Shown one piece after another: positions 7,442 to 15,371 of a stretch of DNA of 33,589 nt. The translations under genes were made by a program, and so were the position numbers. Source of the stretch: Bryobacterales bacterium (lineage in GTDB: Bacteria > Acidobacteriota > Terriglobia > Bryobacterales > UBA6623); NCBI GenBank assembly GCA_022825595.1, contig JAJDWM010000603.1, positions 1 through 33,589 of the forward strand, given 5' to 3'. The notes beneath the pieces are model-generated. The model was given only the letters and a program-made list of their open reading frames with translations. It did no database searches and was not told where the DNA came from. The first letter of the stretch is position 1. Every line of letters starts with the position of its first letter.

Positions 7442-7809
7442 CAGCCCACGACGCACGGGCAGCCCTCGTCGGCCCACCTACTGGAATTCCCTCCTATCTC
7501 ATCGGTCTCATCGGGAGAGACGCCCCGTCCCGCCGACACTGCACCTCGGCGCGAGCCGACCCTGCGTGCAATCGGTGGTGTGCTGCCAGAGCGACCGTTG
7601 GAGCCGGGTCCGGCCAAAGTCGCCGATCGCCCCGCGATCGGCACGGAGCGCTGCCGGTGGCGTGGCTCACATCCCGCCGCCCGTGCCCGGTCTGATGGGA
7701 TCGACCATGGCGGGTGCCTTCTGGTGAACCGCCTGGTTGCCCATTCCCAGAGAATGGCCGGAGCGGCCTGCCTGTGCGTTACGATTCCACGAGGACGGGA
7801 CGTGCCGGA
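7442..7809 (+). other. Gap upstream of lhr
   Basis: About 370 bp with no convincing gene. CCATTC/GAATGG (7741-7757, 5-nt loop) is a small hairpin. TACGAT at 7780-7785 is a possible -10 for lhr, with no clear -35. The lhr frame is open through part of this region (from 7714), but that stretch does not look like helicase sequence. Confidence 0.35.
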
Positions 7810-10800
7810 GTGAGCAACGGGTGGCAGTTCGACCCCTTGGTGCGGGAGTGGTTCGAAGGAAAGTTCGGAGAGCCGACAGACCCGCAGGCAGAAGGCTGGA
7901 AGGCGATTGCGTCCGGCAGGGACGTTCTGGTGTCCGCACCCACGGGCTCCGGGAAGACACTCGCCGCGTTCCTGATCTGCTTGGACGGGTTGGTGCGACG
8001 TGCGCGGCGAGGGACTCTCCAAGACCGCACCGAGGCACTGTACGTCTCGCCGCTGAAGGCCCTCAGCAGCGACATTGCGAAGAATCTCGAAGGACCGCTG
8101 TCGGAGATCCGCAGCCTGGCCGAGAAGCGGGGCACTCCCCTCCAGCCCATACGGACGGCCGTCCGCACCGGGGACACTCCCGCCTACGCTCGCCAGAAGA
8201 TGCTCAGCGAGGTGCCCCATGTTTTGGTCACGACTCCGGAATCCCTGTTCATACTGCTGACCGCCGATCGCAGCCGGGCGCTCGTTCGCACTGCCCGGAC
8301 ACTGGTCGTCGACGAGATACACGCGGTCGCCGGCAACAAGCGCGGATCGCATCTTGCGCTCACCCTCTCGCGACTGGACAGGCTGTGCCGGGGGGAGAGC
8401 GGCAGGCGGCCGCAGAGGATTGGCCTCTCGGCGACCGTGCGACCAATGCGCGAGGTCGCGCGGTTCCTTGTAGGCGGGACAGGCTCGGGAGAGCGTGACT
8501 GCGAAATCGTCCGGTTCGGGCACAGGCGGGAGATGGACGTGTCGGTGGTATTGCCGCAGGAACCTCTCGGGGCCGTGGCGACGAACGAGCAATGGGAGGA
8601 GACGTACGACACTCTCGCCGGGCTGGTGATGGCCCACCGGACCACCCTGATCTTCGTGAACACCCGGCGGCTCTCCGAGCGCGTCGCTCACCGGCTCGTC
8701 GAGAGGCTGGGCCCGGACGCAGTCCTACCGCATCACGGCAGCCTCTCCCGGAAACTGCGGATCGAGGCCGAGGACCGGCTCAAGAATGGACTCCTCCGCG
8801 CTGTGGTGGCTACGGCGTCCTTGGAACTTGGTATCGACGTCGGCTCGGTTGACCTAGTCTGCCAAATCGGGTCCCCGCGCTCAATCTCCGTGGCCCTTCA
8901 GCGGATCGGCCGCTCGGGTCACTGGGTCGGCGCATTGCCCAAGGGCCGGTTCTTCCCGCTTACCCGGGACGGGCTTGTCGAGTGCGCTGGGCTGGTCCGC
9001 GCCATTCGAAACGGCGACCTGGACCGCCTCGAAATCCCGCAGGCGCCGCTCGACCTGCTCGCCCAGCAGATGGTCGCCGCTGTGGCGTGCGAGGAGCTGG
9101 GAGAGGAAGAGCTGCTGGCGCTGGCTAGGGAGGCTCACCCCTATCGCGCGCTGAGCCGAAAGGACTACGGCGACGTCTTGGGCATGGTGGCCGCAGGTGT
9201 GGCTCCGTCACGAGGCCGTCACGGCGCGTATGTTCACAGGGACCGCGTCCATGGACGACTGCGGCCGCGCCGTGGCGCCCGGCTAGCGGCGATCACTTCG
9301 GGAGGGGCGATCCCAGACACGGCCCAGTACCTCGTGGTGGCCGAACCGGAAGGCGGAGCAGTGGGCATGGTCGACGAGGACTTCGCGGTCGAGAGCAGCA
9401 TCGGGGACGTTTTCCTGCTGGGAACGACCTCGTGGCGGGTCCGGCGGGTCGAAGCCGGCCAGATCCGCGTGGAAGACGCCCGGGGTGCGGCCCCGACCGT
9501 CCCGTTCTGGCTCGGCGAAGCTCCGGGACGGACGCCAGAACTCTCCTCCCACGTGTCCGCGATCAGGGAGCGGGTCGATGGCTTGGAATCGGGGAGCTCC
9601 GACCGATCGGGCGCATACCGATTCCTGACGGAGGAATGCGGGCTGGACCGAGAGGGAGCAGGGCAGGTAGTCGACTACATCGCAGCGGGGCGGAGCCTGC
9701 TGGGAGTCGTTCCCTTGGCCAAGCGGATCGTGGCCGAGCGGTTCTTCGATGAGTCGGGAGGAATGCAGCTTGTGATCCACTCACCGCTGGGTGTGAGGAT
9801 CAACCGCGCATGGGGGCTTGCCCTGCGCAAGAGGTTCTGCCGGTCCTTCAACCTCGAATTGCAGGCCGCCGCGACGGACGACGGCGTCCTGATCTCCCTC
9901 ATGGAGCAGCACTCTTTCCCTCTGGACCTGGTCTTCGGATTCGTCCAAGGCCCAACCCTCGAGCACGTGCTTACCCAAGCCCTGCTCGACTCCCCCATGT
10001 TCACGGCGCGTTGGCGGTGGAACGCCTCTCGTGCTCTGGCGGTCCTGCGCTTCGCGGGCGGGCGGAAAGTCCCGCCTCCGATCCAGCGCATGCGGTCTGA
10101 CGACCTCTTGGCGGCGGTCTTCCCGGATCAGGCTGCCTGCGCGGAGAACCTCTCTGGCGAGATTCGCGTGCCCGATCATCCGCTGGTGAGGGAGACGATC
10201 GGGAATTGCCTCCAAGAGGCGATGGACCTCCGGGGCCTGGCCCGCTTGTTGGACTCGATCCGGGCAGGCCGGACCCGCGTAGAAGTCCGCGAAACGCCCG
10301 AGCCGTCGCCGTTCTCCCACGAAATCCTCAACGCGAGCCCCTACGCGTTCCTGGACGACGCCCCGCTGGAAGAGCGCCGGGCCCGGGCCGTTCAGATGAG
10401 GAGGACTCTGGACGCGAAGCAGCTGGCAACGAACGCCGCACTCGACCCTCGGGTGATCGAAGATGTGGAGCGCACCGTCCAGTGCACGGTCCGGGATCCG
10501 GACGAGATGCATGACGCGCTGCTCTCGCTAGTCGCGCTGCCCGAGCGTGAGGAGTGGAGCGACCACTTCAGTGCGCTGGTCTCCCAGGCAAGAGCGACCA
10601 CGCTGAGGGTCGGCGGCCGGGCGTTCTGGGTCTCGGCAGAGCGGCTTGAGCTGGCCTCGCGCATCTATCCCGGGGCCGGTGCTTCTCAAGGGCTCGCAGC
10701 GGTGGCTCCGGAGCAGCCGCTGCCGGACAGCCGGCAGGGCTGCGTGGCCGAAATGCTGCGCGGCTGGTTCGACTGCACAGGGCCGAGCACGGCTGGCTTC

Positions 10801-12078
10801 ATGGCGTCAAGCCTGCAACTTCCCGCGTCTGTCGTTCAGGCGGCCCTGGCGCAGCTTGAGGCAGAGGGCGTAGTCTTGCGGGGGCGATTCAAGGACGTGT
10901 CCGAGGCCGCGGAGGTCGAGTGGTGCCACAGGAGGATCCTTGCGAGGATCCATCGTCAGACCCTGACGCGCCTCAGGCGTGAGATCGAGCCCGCGACAAG
11001 CGCAGACATCATGCGCTTCCTGTTCCGCTGGCAGCATGTGATGCCCGGAAGGAGGCTCCACGGCACAGACGGCACGCTGCAAGTCCTCAGGCAGCTGCAA
11101 GGTTTCGAGATTCCCGCGGCCGCGTGGGAGTCTGGGATTCTGCCGGCGAGGGTCGAGGACTACAAGGCGGCCCACTTGGACCGTCTCTGCCTCTCCGGCG
11201 AAGTCCTGTGGGGCAGGATGTCCCCGCACCCCGCCTTCGCTCGCCCAGCGACCCCCGATAGGTCGCGAGGCGGCGTCCGCCGGCGTCGCGTTCGGCCCAC
11301 TCGCTCGGCCCCGGTCACCTTCGTGCTCCGCGAGGACGCGGAATGGCTGCTTCCCTTCCTGCGTCATGGCGCCGAGGCCTCCGATGGGCCGCTTTCTTGG
11401 CCCGCCCAAGACGTCGCGAAGTGCCTCAGGCGCCGGGGCGCGTGCTTCTTCAGCGACTTGGTGCGGCTGACCGGCAGGCTCCCGAGCGAGGTCGAGGAGG
11501 CCCTCTGGGAACTGACTGCCGCCGGTTCCGTGACAGCCGACGGCTTCGACAACCTCCGCGCGCTGATCGATCCAAAGCGCCGGGGTGGGACCGGGCGGGG
11601 GCGACTTGGCCGACCTCGGCACGCCCCAGGTAGGTGGACCCTGCAGGCGGAAGCAGTGCCGCATGACGACGGCATCGGCCAGGAGCGCCAGTACGAGCTC
11701 TTGGCAGGGCAGCTGCTGCAGAGGTGGGGCATCGTGTACCGAGACATGGTCCGCCGCGAGCTGGTCCTTCCGCGGTGGCGCGGTGTTCTGAAGGCACTGC
11801 GCCGCTTGGAGGCCCGAGGCGAGATTCGCGGAGGACGGTTCGCCCAGGCGTACTGCGGCGAGCAGTTCGCCCTTCCCGAGGCCCTAGAGCTCCTCCGCTC
11901 TGTCCGGCGGAGCGGGGCGGGGGATGAACCTGTCGAGCTCGGCGCCGCAGACCCGCTCAATCTCACGGGAGTCGTGCTTCCGGGGCCGCGGTGCAGCGTG
12001 AGCTCGCGGGACGTTCTGCGGTTTCGGGGAGGCGTTCTCGACCCAAGGCCCGACACCTCCTCGCTTGCAGTCGCCTGA
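7810..12078 (+). CDS. lhr: Lhr-type large DEAD/DEAH-box helicase
   Basis: From the GTG at 7810 the protein is 1422 aa, close to the usual length of bacterial Lhr. Superfamily 2 motifs appear in order: SAPTGSGKT (motif I, about 51-59), DEIHAVAGNKRG (motif II plus the Lhr-typical extension), LSATVRP (III), IFVNTRR (IV), ATASLELGIDVGSVD (V) and QRIGRSGH (VI). The remaining ~900 residues match the winged-helix, Lhr-core and C-terminal layout. Lhr is a 3'-5' DNA translocase/helicase linked to DNA repair, cytoplasmic. GTG 7810 is chosen because family-like sequence (GWQFDPLVREWF) begins right after it; the frame continues upstream to 7714. The Shine-Dalgarno is weak. It stands alone, without the exonuclease or glycosylase partner seen in some genomes. 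Confidence 0.93.
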   Translation: MSNGWQFDPLVREWFEGKFGEPTDPQAEGWKAIASGRDVLVSAPTGSGKTLAAFLICLDGLVRRARRGTLQDRTEALYVSPLKALSSDIAKNLEGPLSEIRSLAEKRGTPLQPIRTAVRTGDTPAYARQKMLSEVPHVLVTTPESLFILLTADRSRALVRTARTLVVDEIHAVAGNKRGSHLALTLSRLDRLCRGESGRRPQRIGLSATVRPMREVARFLVGGTGSGERDCEIVRFGHRREMDVSVVLPQEPLGAVATNEQWEETYDTLAGLVMAHRTTLIFVNTRRLSERVAHRLVERLGPDAVLPHHGSLSRKLRIEAEDRLKNGLLRAVVATASLELGIDVGSVDLVCQIGSPRSISVALQRIGRSGHWVGALPKGRFFPLTRDGLVECAGLVRAIRNGDLDRLEIPQAPLDLLAQQMVAAVACEELGEEELLALAREAHPYRALSRKDYGDVLGMVAAGVAPSRGRHGAYVHRDRVHGRLRPRRGARLAAITSGGAIPDTAQYLVVAEPEGGAVGMVDEDFAVESSIGDVFLLGTTSWRVRRVEAGQIRVEDARGAAPTVPFWLGEAPGRTPELSSHVSAIRERVDGLESGSSDRSGAYRFLTEECGLDREGAGQVVDYIAAGRSLLGVVPLAKRIVAERFFDESGGMQLVIHSPLGVRINRAWGLALRKRFCRSFNLELQAAATDDGVLISLMEQHSFPLDLVFGFVQGPTLEHVLTQALLDSPMFTARWRWNASRALAVLRFAGGRKVPPPIQRMRSDDLLAAVFPDQAACAENLSGEIRVPDHPLVRETIGNCLQEAMDLRGLARLLDSIRAGRTRVEVRETPEPSPFSHEILNASPYAFLDDAPLEERRARAVQMRRTLDAKQLATNAALDPRVIEDVERTVQCTVRDPDEMHDALLSLVALPEREEWSDHFSALVSQARATTLRVGGRAFWVSAERLELASRIYPGAGASQGLAAVAPEQPLPDSRQGCVAEMLRGWFDCTGPSTAGFMASSLQLPASVVQAALAQLEAEGVVLRGRFKDVSEAAEVEWCHRRILARIHRQTLTRLRREIEPATSADIMRFLFRWQHVMPGRRLHGTDGTLQVLRQLQGFEIPAAAWESGILPARVEDYKAAHLDRLCLSGEVLWGRMSPHPAFARPATPDRSRGGVRRRRVRPTRSAPVTFVLREDAEWLLPFLRHGAEASDGPLSWPAQDVAKCLRRRGACFFSDLVRLTGRLPSEVEEALWELTAAGSVTADGFDNLRALIDPKRRGGTGRGRLGRPRHAPGRWTLQAEAVPHDDGIGQERQYELLAGQLLQRWGIVYRDMVRRELVLPRWRGVLKALRRLEARGEIRGGRFAQAYCGEQFALPEALELLRSVRRSGAGDEPVELGAADPLNLTGVVLPGPRCSVSSRDVLRFRGGVLDPRPDTSSLAVA

Positions 12079-12886
12079 GCTCGCTGGCCTGACGGGACCC
12101 GGAGGCGCTCGATAAGCGACCGACCGATTCTCCCGACTGGATCACCGTCCGGAATCGAGAGCCATTGATCGCGTTGTGCAGCGATTCGAGACTCTCGGTA
12201 GTCGCGCCGCAATCGATGGGCTTCGTCCGACCTCAAGCCGACAGCGTCTCGCTGGGCGAGGGCCGCGGGAATGCGATGGTCCACCGCAGGCTTGCACACG
12301 ACGGAGGCGAGTGGGAGAGCGACTTTCCCTCGCCAGAACCCGGAGTTCAATGCGGTGTGGTTTCGCCCTCTCGTGCGACCCGACTGGAACGCGCCAGCCT
12401 TCGCGACCGAATGGTGCGGCCCTACCGGTCGTCATTGCTGGTTGTCGCCTTCCCGCCCCTGTGTCTCTCGGCAGCTCAACTGTGGCGCTAGGATGGTGGG
12501 CTGGAGGCACGAAGTCGCGACGGAGTTTGACGATTGGAGAGACCGCGGTTCGCTGATTGCGATCGAGAAGGGACATCCGGTGGGTCACAGAAGTCTCTCA
12601 GCTGGGCGACCGACGTTCGGCCTTCGACTCTGGAGGCATAGACGCGGCAGTTCGCCGTCGGCAAGTTGTTTCTCCTCGCGTTGGCAGGTCACGGCGTTGC
12701 CTGTGTTGCCTGTCCGTGCCTTTGCGATCTCGACGATGGAGGTCGCTTGGTGAGCCGGAGTAGTGGTTCGCAGCGACACGGAGCTGTCACGGCCAAACTG
12801 AACACACACCCCGAAACAAACCCCGTAAACATCCGAGACTGACTCGGTCGGCGACGGCCCAGTCCACGTCGCAGCGAAGAAACCCG
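12079..12886. other. Long gap between lhr and permease; no convincing gene
   Basis: About 800 bp. Several overlapping frames of 100-160 codons exist on both strands (for example 12271-12753 plus and 12142-12588 minus), but they are Arg/Ser/Pro-rich, lack domains and have no RBS. A 9-bp tandem repeat GTTGCCTGT x2 lies at about 12696-12713. ACCCCGAAAC / ACCCCGTAAAC are near-direct repeats at 12808-12830. CCGAG/CTCGG (12833-12847) is a short inverted repeat 40-50 bp before the permease. It could be a decayed gene plus the permease promoter region. Confidence 0.4.
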
Positions 12887-14647
12887 GTGAGCTCAAGCAT
12901 GGAACCCCATGACGTCCGCTACGAGCCCGACGAGCGGCCCCCTCTACCGATCACGGTCGGGCTCGGAATCCAGTACGCGATCCTCTGCATCGCCAGCGTG
13001 ATCCTGACGCCAACCGTGATGATCACCGTCGCCGGGGCGGGCGATGACTACCTGTCTTGGGCGGTGTGCGCAGCGCTCGTTATAAGTGGCGTAACAACGG
13101 CGATCCAAGCGCGCAAGGTGGGACGCATCGGCGCTGGCTACATCCTGGTCATGGGGAGCACTGGCGCGTTCCTCGCGGTGAGCGTGACGGCCCTCGAACA
13201 GGGCGGTCCCGGAATGCTCGCGACGCTCATAATCGCGTCTGCGCTGGTTCAGTTCGTCCTAGCGGCGAGGATGGCCTTTCTTAGGCGGGTCTTCACGCCC
13301 ACGGTCGCCGGCACTGTACTGTTGCTCATCCCCGTGACCCTCTCCCCCCTCATCGTCCGGAAGCTGGGCGAAGTGCCCCCGGACGCCTCGCCCGCCGCTG
13401 GCCCCGTCATCGCCGGAGTGACGCTGCTGGTCATGATCCTCGTCCCGCTTCGAGCCTCTGGACTGCTGCGCCTCTGGGCACCGGCTTTCGGCATCGTCGC
13501 TGGCTGCCTCACCGCCCGGCTTGCGTTCGGGATGTACGACACTTCGACGGTCTGGGATGCGCCGTGGATCGGGCTGCCCCAGTTGGCCTATCCCGGCGTC
13601 GACCTGAGCTTCCGGCCGGAGTTTTGGGCTCTCTTGCCGTCATTCATCATGGTGACGCTCGTGGGCGCGCTTGACACCCTCGGAGACGCGATCGCGATCC
13701 AGCGGGTTTCTTGGCGCAAGCCGCGCGCCATCGACTTTCGGTCCATCCAAGGCGCGATCGCAGCAGACGGGCTGGGCAATCTGCTCTCCGGCCTCTCGGG
13801 GACGGTTCCGAATACCACCTACGGCATGAGCATCAGCGTCGCCGAGCTCACCGGCGTCGCCGCCCGACGCATCGGGGTCTGCGTCGGTATCGTCTTCGTG
13901 GCGCTCGCGTTCCTGCCGAGGTTTATCGGCCTGATCGTAGCGATTCCGGGGCCGGTCGTCGGGGCATACTACATCGTCATCGGCGGCCTGATCTTCGTCT
14001 TTGGGATGAAGATTCTGCTGCAGGAGGGCCTGGACTATCGCAAGGGCCTCGTGGTGGGCGTCGCGTTCTGGATCGGGCTCGCGTTTCAGTTCGACTGGAT
14101 CTATCCGGAGTACTTCCAGGGCATATGGGCAGAACTCCTTGGCAACGGCATGACCGTCGGCGGCTTCACCGTGATCCTGCTCGCCATGTTCGGGGAGCTG
14201 GTCGGGGGGCGCCGGTCGCGCCTGAAGACCCAACTCACGCCCGAGATCTGGTCGGAGATCGATGACTTCATGGTCAGGTTCGCCGCAAGCAAGGGCTGGG
14301 ATGAGGATATGGAGGGGCGCCTACGCGCTGTGGGAGAGGAGACAGCGCACATTCTCATGCGTTCAGATGCGGACGAGGGGGCGGACGCACCGAAACGACG
14401 TCTGCTCCTGATCGCCGGCAGCGACGGCGACGCCGCCGACTTGGAGTTCATCGCGACGACCCATGAAGCGAACATCGAGGATCAGTTGGTAATGCTCAGC
14501 GAAGGGGCGCCGAGCTTCGGAGCAGAGACCCCGCTCAGGCTGCTCCGCCACTACGCCTCGTCCATACGCCACCAGCAGTACCACGACATCGACGTCCTGT
14601 CGATCCGCGTGGAGAGCGCCGCACAGCCGAGCAGGGGGATCGACTAG
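12887..14647 (+). CDS. NCS2 family purine/pyrimidine permease with soluble C-terminal domain
   Basis: A 586-aa protein from GTG 12887 (ATG 12899 would give 582). Residues ~20-445 hold about 12-14 hydrophobic helices with the NCS2 layout: PLPITVGLGIQYAILC at the start, GALDTLGDAIAIQRVSWRKP and the conserved GLLSG-type stretch LGNLLSGLSGTVPNTTYG in the middle. These carriers import uracil, xanthine, uric acid or similar bases with H+ or Na+ across the inner membrane. The last ~130 residues are soluble: TPEIWSEIDDFMVRFAASKG, then LRAVGEETAHILM, a strand-rich RRLLLIAGSDGDAADLEFI, and a final RHQQYHDIDVLSIRVE. Their order recalls an RsbW/histidine-kinase-like ATPase fold, but without clear G-box motifs; this is inference. 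Substrate specificity is not readable. Confidence 0.88.
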   Translation: MSSSMEPHDVRYEPDERPPLPITVGLGIQYAILCIASVILTPTVMITVAGAGDDYLSWAVCAALVISGVTTAIQARKVGRIGAGYILVMGSTGAFLAVSVTALEQGGPGMLATLIIASALVQFVLAARMAFLRRVFTPTVAGTVLLLIPVTLSPLIVRKLGEVPPDASPAAGPVIAGVTLLVMILVPLRASGLLRLWAPAFGIVAGCLTARLAFGMYDTSTVWDAPWIGLPQLAYPGVDLSFRPEFWALLPSFIMVTLVGALDTLGDAIAIQRVSWRKPRAIDFRSIQGAIAADGLGNLLSGLSGTVPNTTYGMSISVAELTGVAARRIGVCVGIVFVALAFLPRFIGLIVAIPGPVVGAYYIVIGGLIFVFGMKILLQEGLDYRKGLVVGVAFWIGLAFQFDWIYPEYFQGIWAELLGNGMTVGGFTVILLAMFGELVGGRRSRLKTQLTPEIWSEIDDFMVRFAASKGWDEDMEGRLRAVGEETAHILMRSDADEGADAPKRRLLLIAGSDGDAADLEFIATTHEANIEDQLVMLSEGAPSFGAETPLRLLRHYASSIRHQQYHDIDVLSIRVESAAQPSRGID

Positions 14648-14656
14648 GGGGATCGA
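14633..14656 (+). repeat. Short tandem duplication across the permease stop codon
   Basis: AGGGGGATCGA occurs at 14633-14643 and again at 14646-14656, period 13 bp. The TAG stop (14645-14647) is formed at the junction, so the present C-terminus (RGID) was probably set by this small duplication. Confidence 0.6.
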
Positions 14657-15320
14657 TGCCCCGATCGGGATGACCCCAACCCGTCCGCCAGCGTGTGCCG
14701 ATAGCCGCTGCTGACGATTGCGACCTGGGCCGACGGTCTGCCCAGGCGCTCCGTCTCCACCCTCTCCACAACCCGAAGGACGTTGCGGGCCCCTGTGCGT
14801 CCACTCGACCGTTGCCGATGTTGACCTCGAACAGCAGCCCAGCGGCCATCGCAAGTCTGCACGATAGCGTGCGCACCCAAGCCGCCCGTCTCCCGCTATT
14901 GAGACGTGACGGGATCGGCGGCTGGTCAGACCTCCGCGAATACGTACGCGGAGAGTTCCGCCGAAGCTGTCCGCACCCTGTGAAACTACGACCGCGGCGG
15001 CTCGGGCGGCGGGCGCCAAAGAAGGAACTCGCCGTCGGCTGCCTGGAGGACCTGTCTCAGGCTGTGGGCTCGAGCAAGGCAACGGGATTGACCCGACCTT
15101 GCGCCTACCCGACAGGTTCCGAGACTGCGGTTGGGCTACCCGTTGCAACAGGAGATGGGAAGAGCGAACGATCACAAGTGGATTGCAGTAGACGGGCCCG
15201 CATCAACAGCTGGGGGTGACCGGCACCATGAGACGCCGTTCATTGCCGTCCGAGGGCAGCCTTCCGGAGCCGCCCCAGAGTGCCGATGTTCCCCGTATTT
15301 CGTCCAAACCCCGTGTGACG
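14648..15320. other. Gap with two hairpins between permease and cytochrome/DUF1553 gene
   Basis: About 670 bp without a credible gene; frames on both strands (for example 14695-15219 plus, 14363-15175 minus) are low-complexity and unrecognised. Two successive hairpins are visible: CGTCTC/GAGACG (14887-14906, 8-nt loop) and CTCCGCG/CGCGGAG (14932-14953, 8-nt loop). No T-tract follows either. They may belong to a small RNA or to mRNA 3' structure; I cannot decide. Confidence 0.35.
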
Positions 15321-15354
15321 CAACCCGGTTGTCGCTAGAGTCTTAGGAAGGAGG
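15321..15354 (+). promoter_or_regulatory. Candidate promoter/operator and distant AAGGAGG before the PSCyt gene
   Basis: CAACCCGGTTG (15321-15331, 5-bp arms around one base) lies directly before TAGAGT (15336-15341), a possible -10 without a good -35. A perfect AAGGAGG is at 15348-15354, but it is 17 nt from the ATG at 15372 and no in-frame start codon sits closer, so its use for this start is doubtful. Confidence 0.35.
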
Positions 15355-15371
15355 TCTGCCGCCGGCGAGCA

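Noticed and set aside
7438-8691. A 417-codon minus-strand frame across the lhr start
   Set aside because: Antisense to the helicase motifs; composition rich in Arg/Pro/Gly with no recognisable domain.
11364-12350. A 328-codon minus-strand frame over the lhr 3' end and the following gap
   Set aside because: Mostly antisense to Lhr; its N-terminal part in the gap shows no family features or RBS.
12271-12753. A 160-codon plus-strand frame in the lhr-permease gap
   Set aside because: No RBS, no domain, shifting amino-acid bias typical of non-coding GC-rich DNA; I considered a decayed transposase or integrase but found no DDE or tyrosine-recombinase motif.
14695-15219. A 174-codon plus-strand frame before the PSCyt gene
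   Set aside because: Low-complexity Arg/Pro/Ser sequence interrupted by hairpins, no recognisable family.
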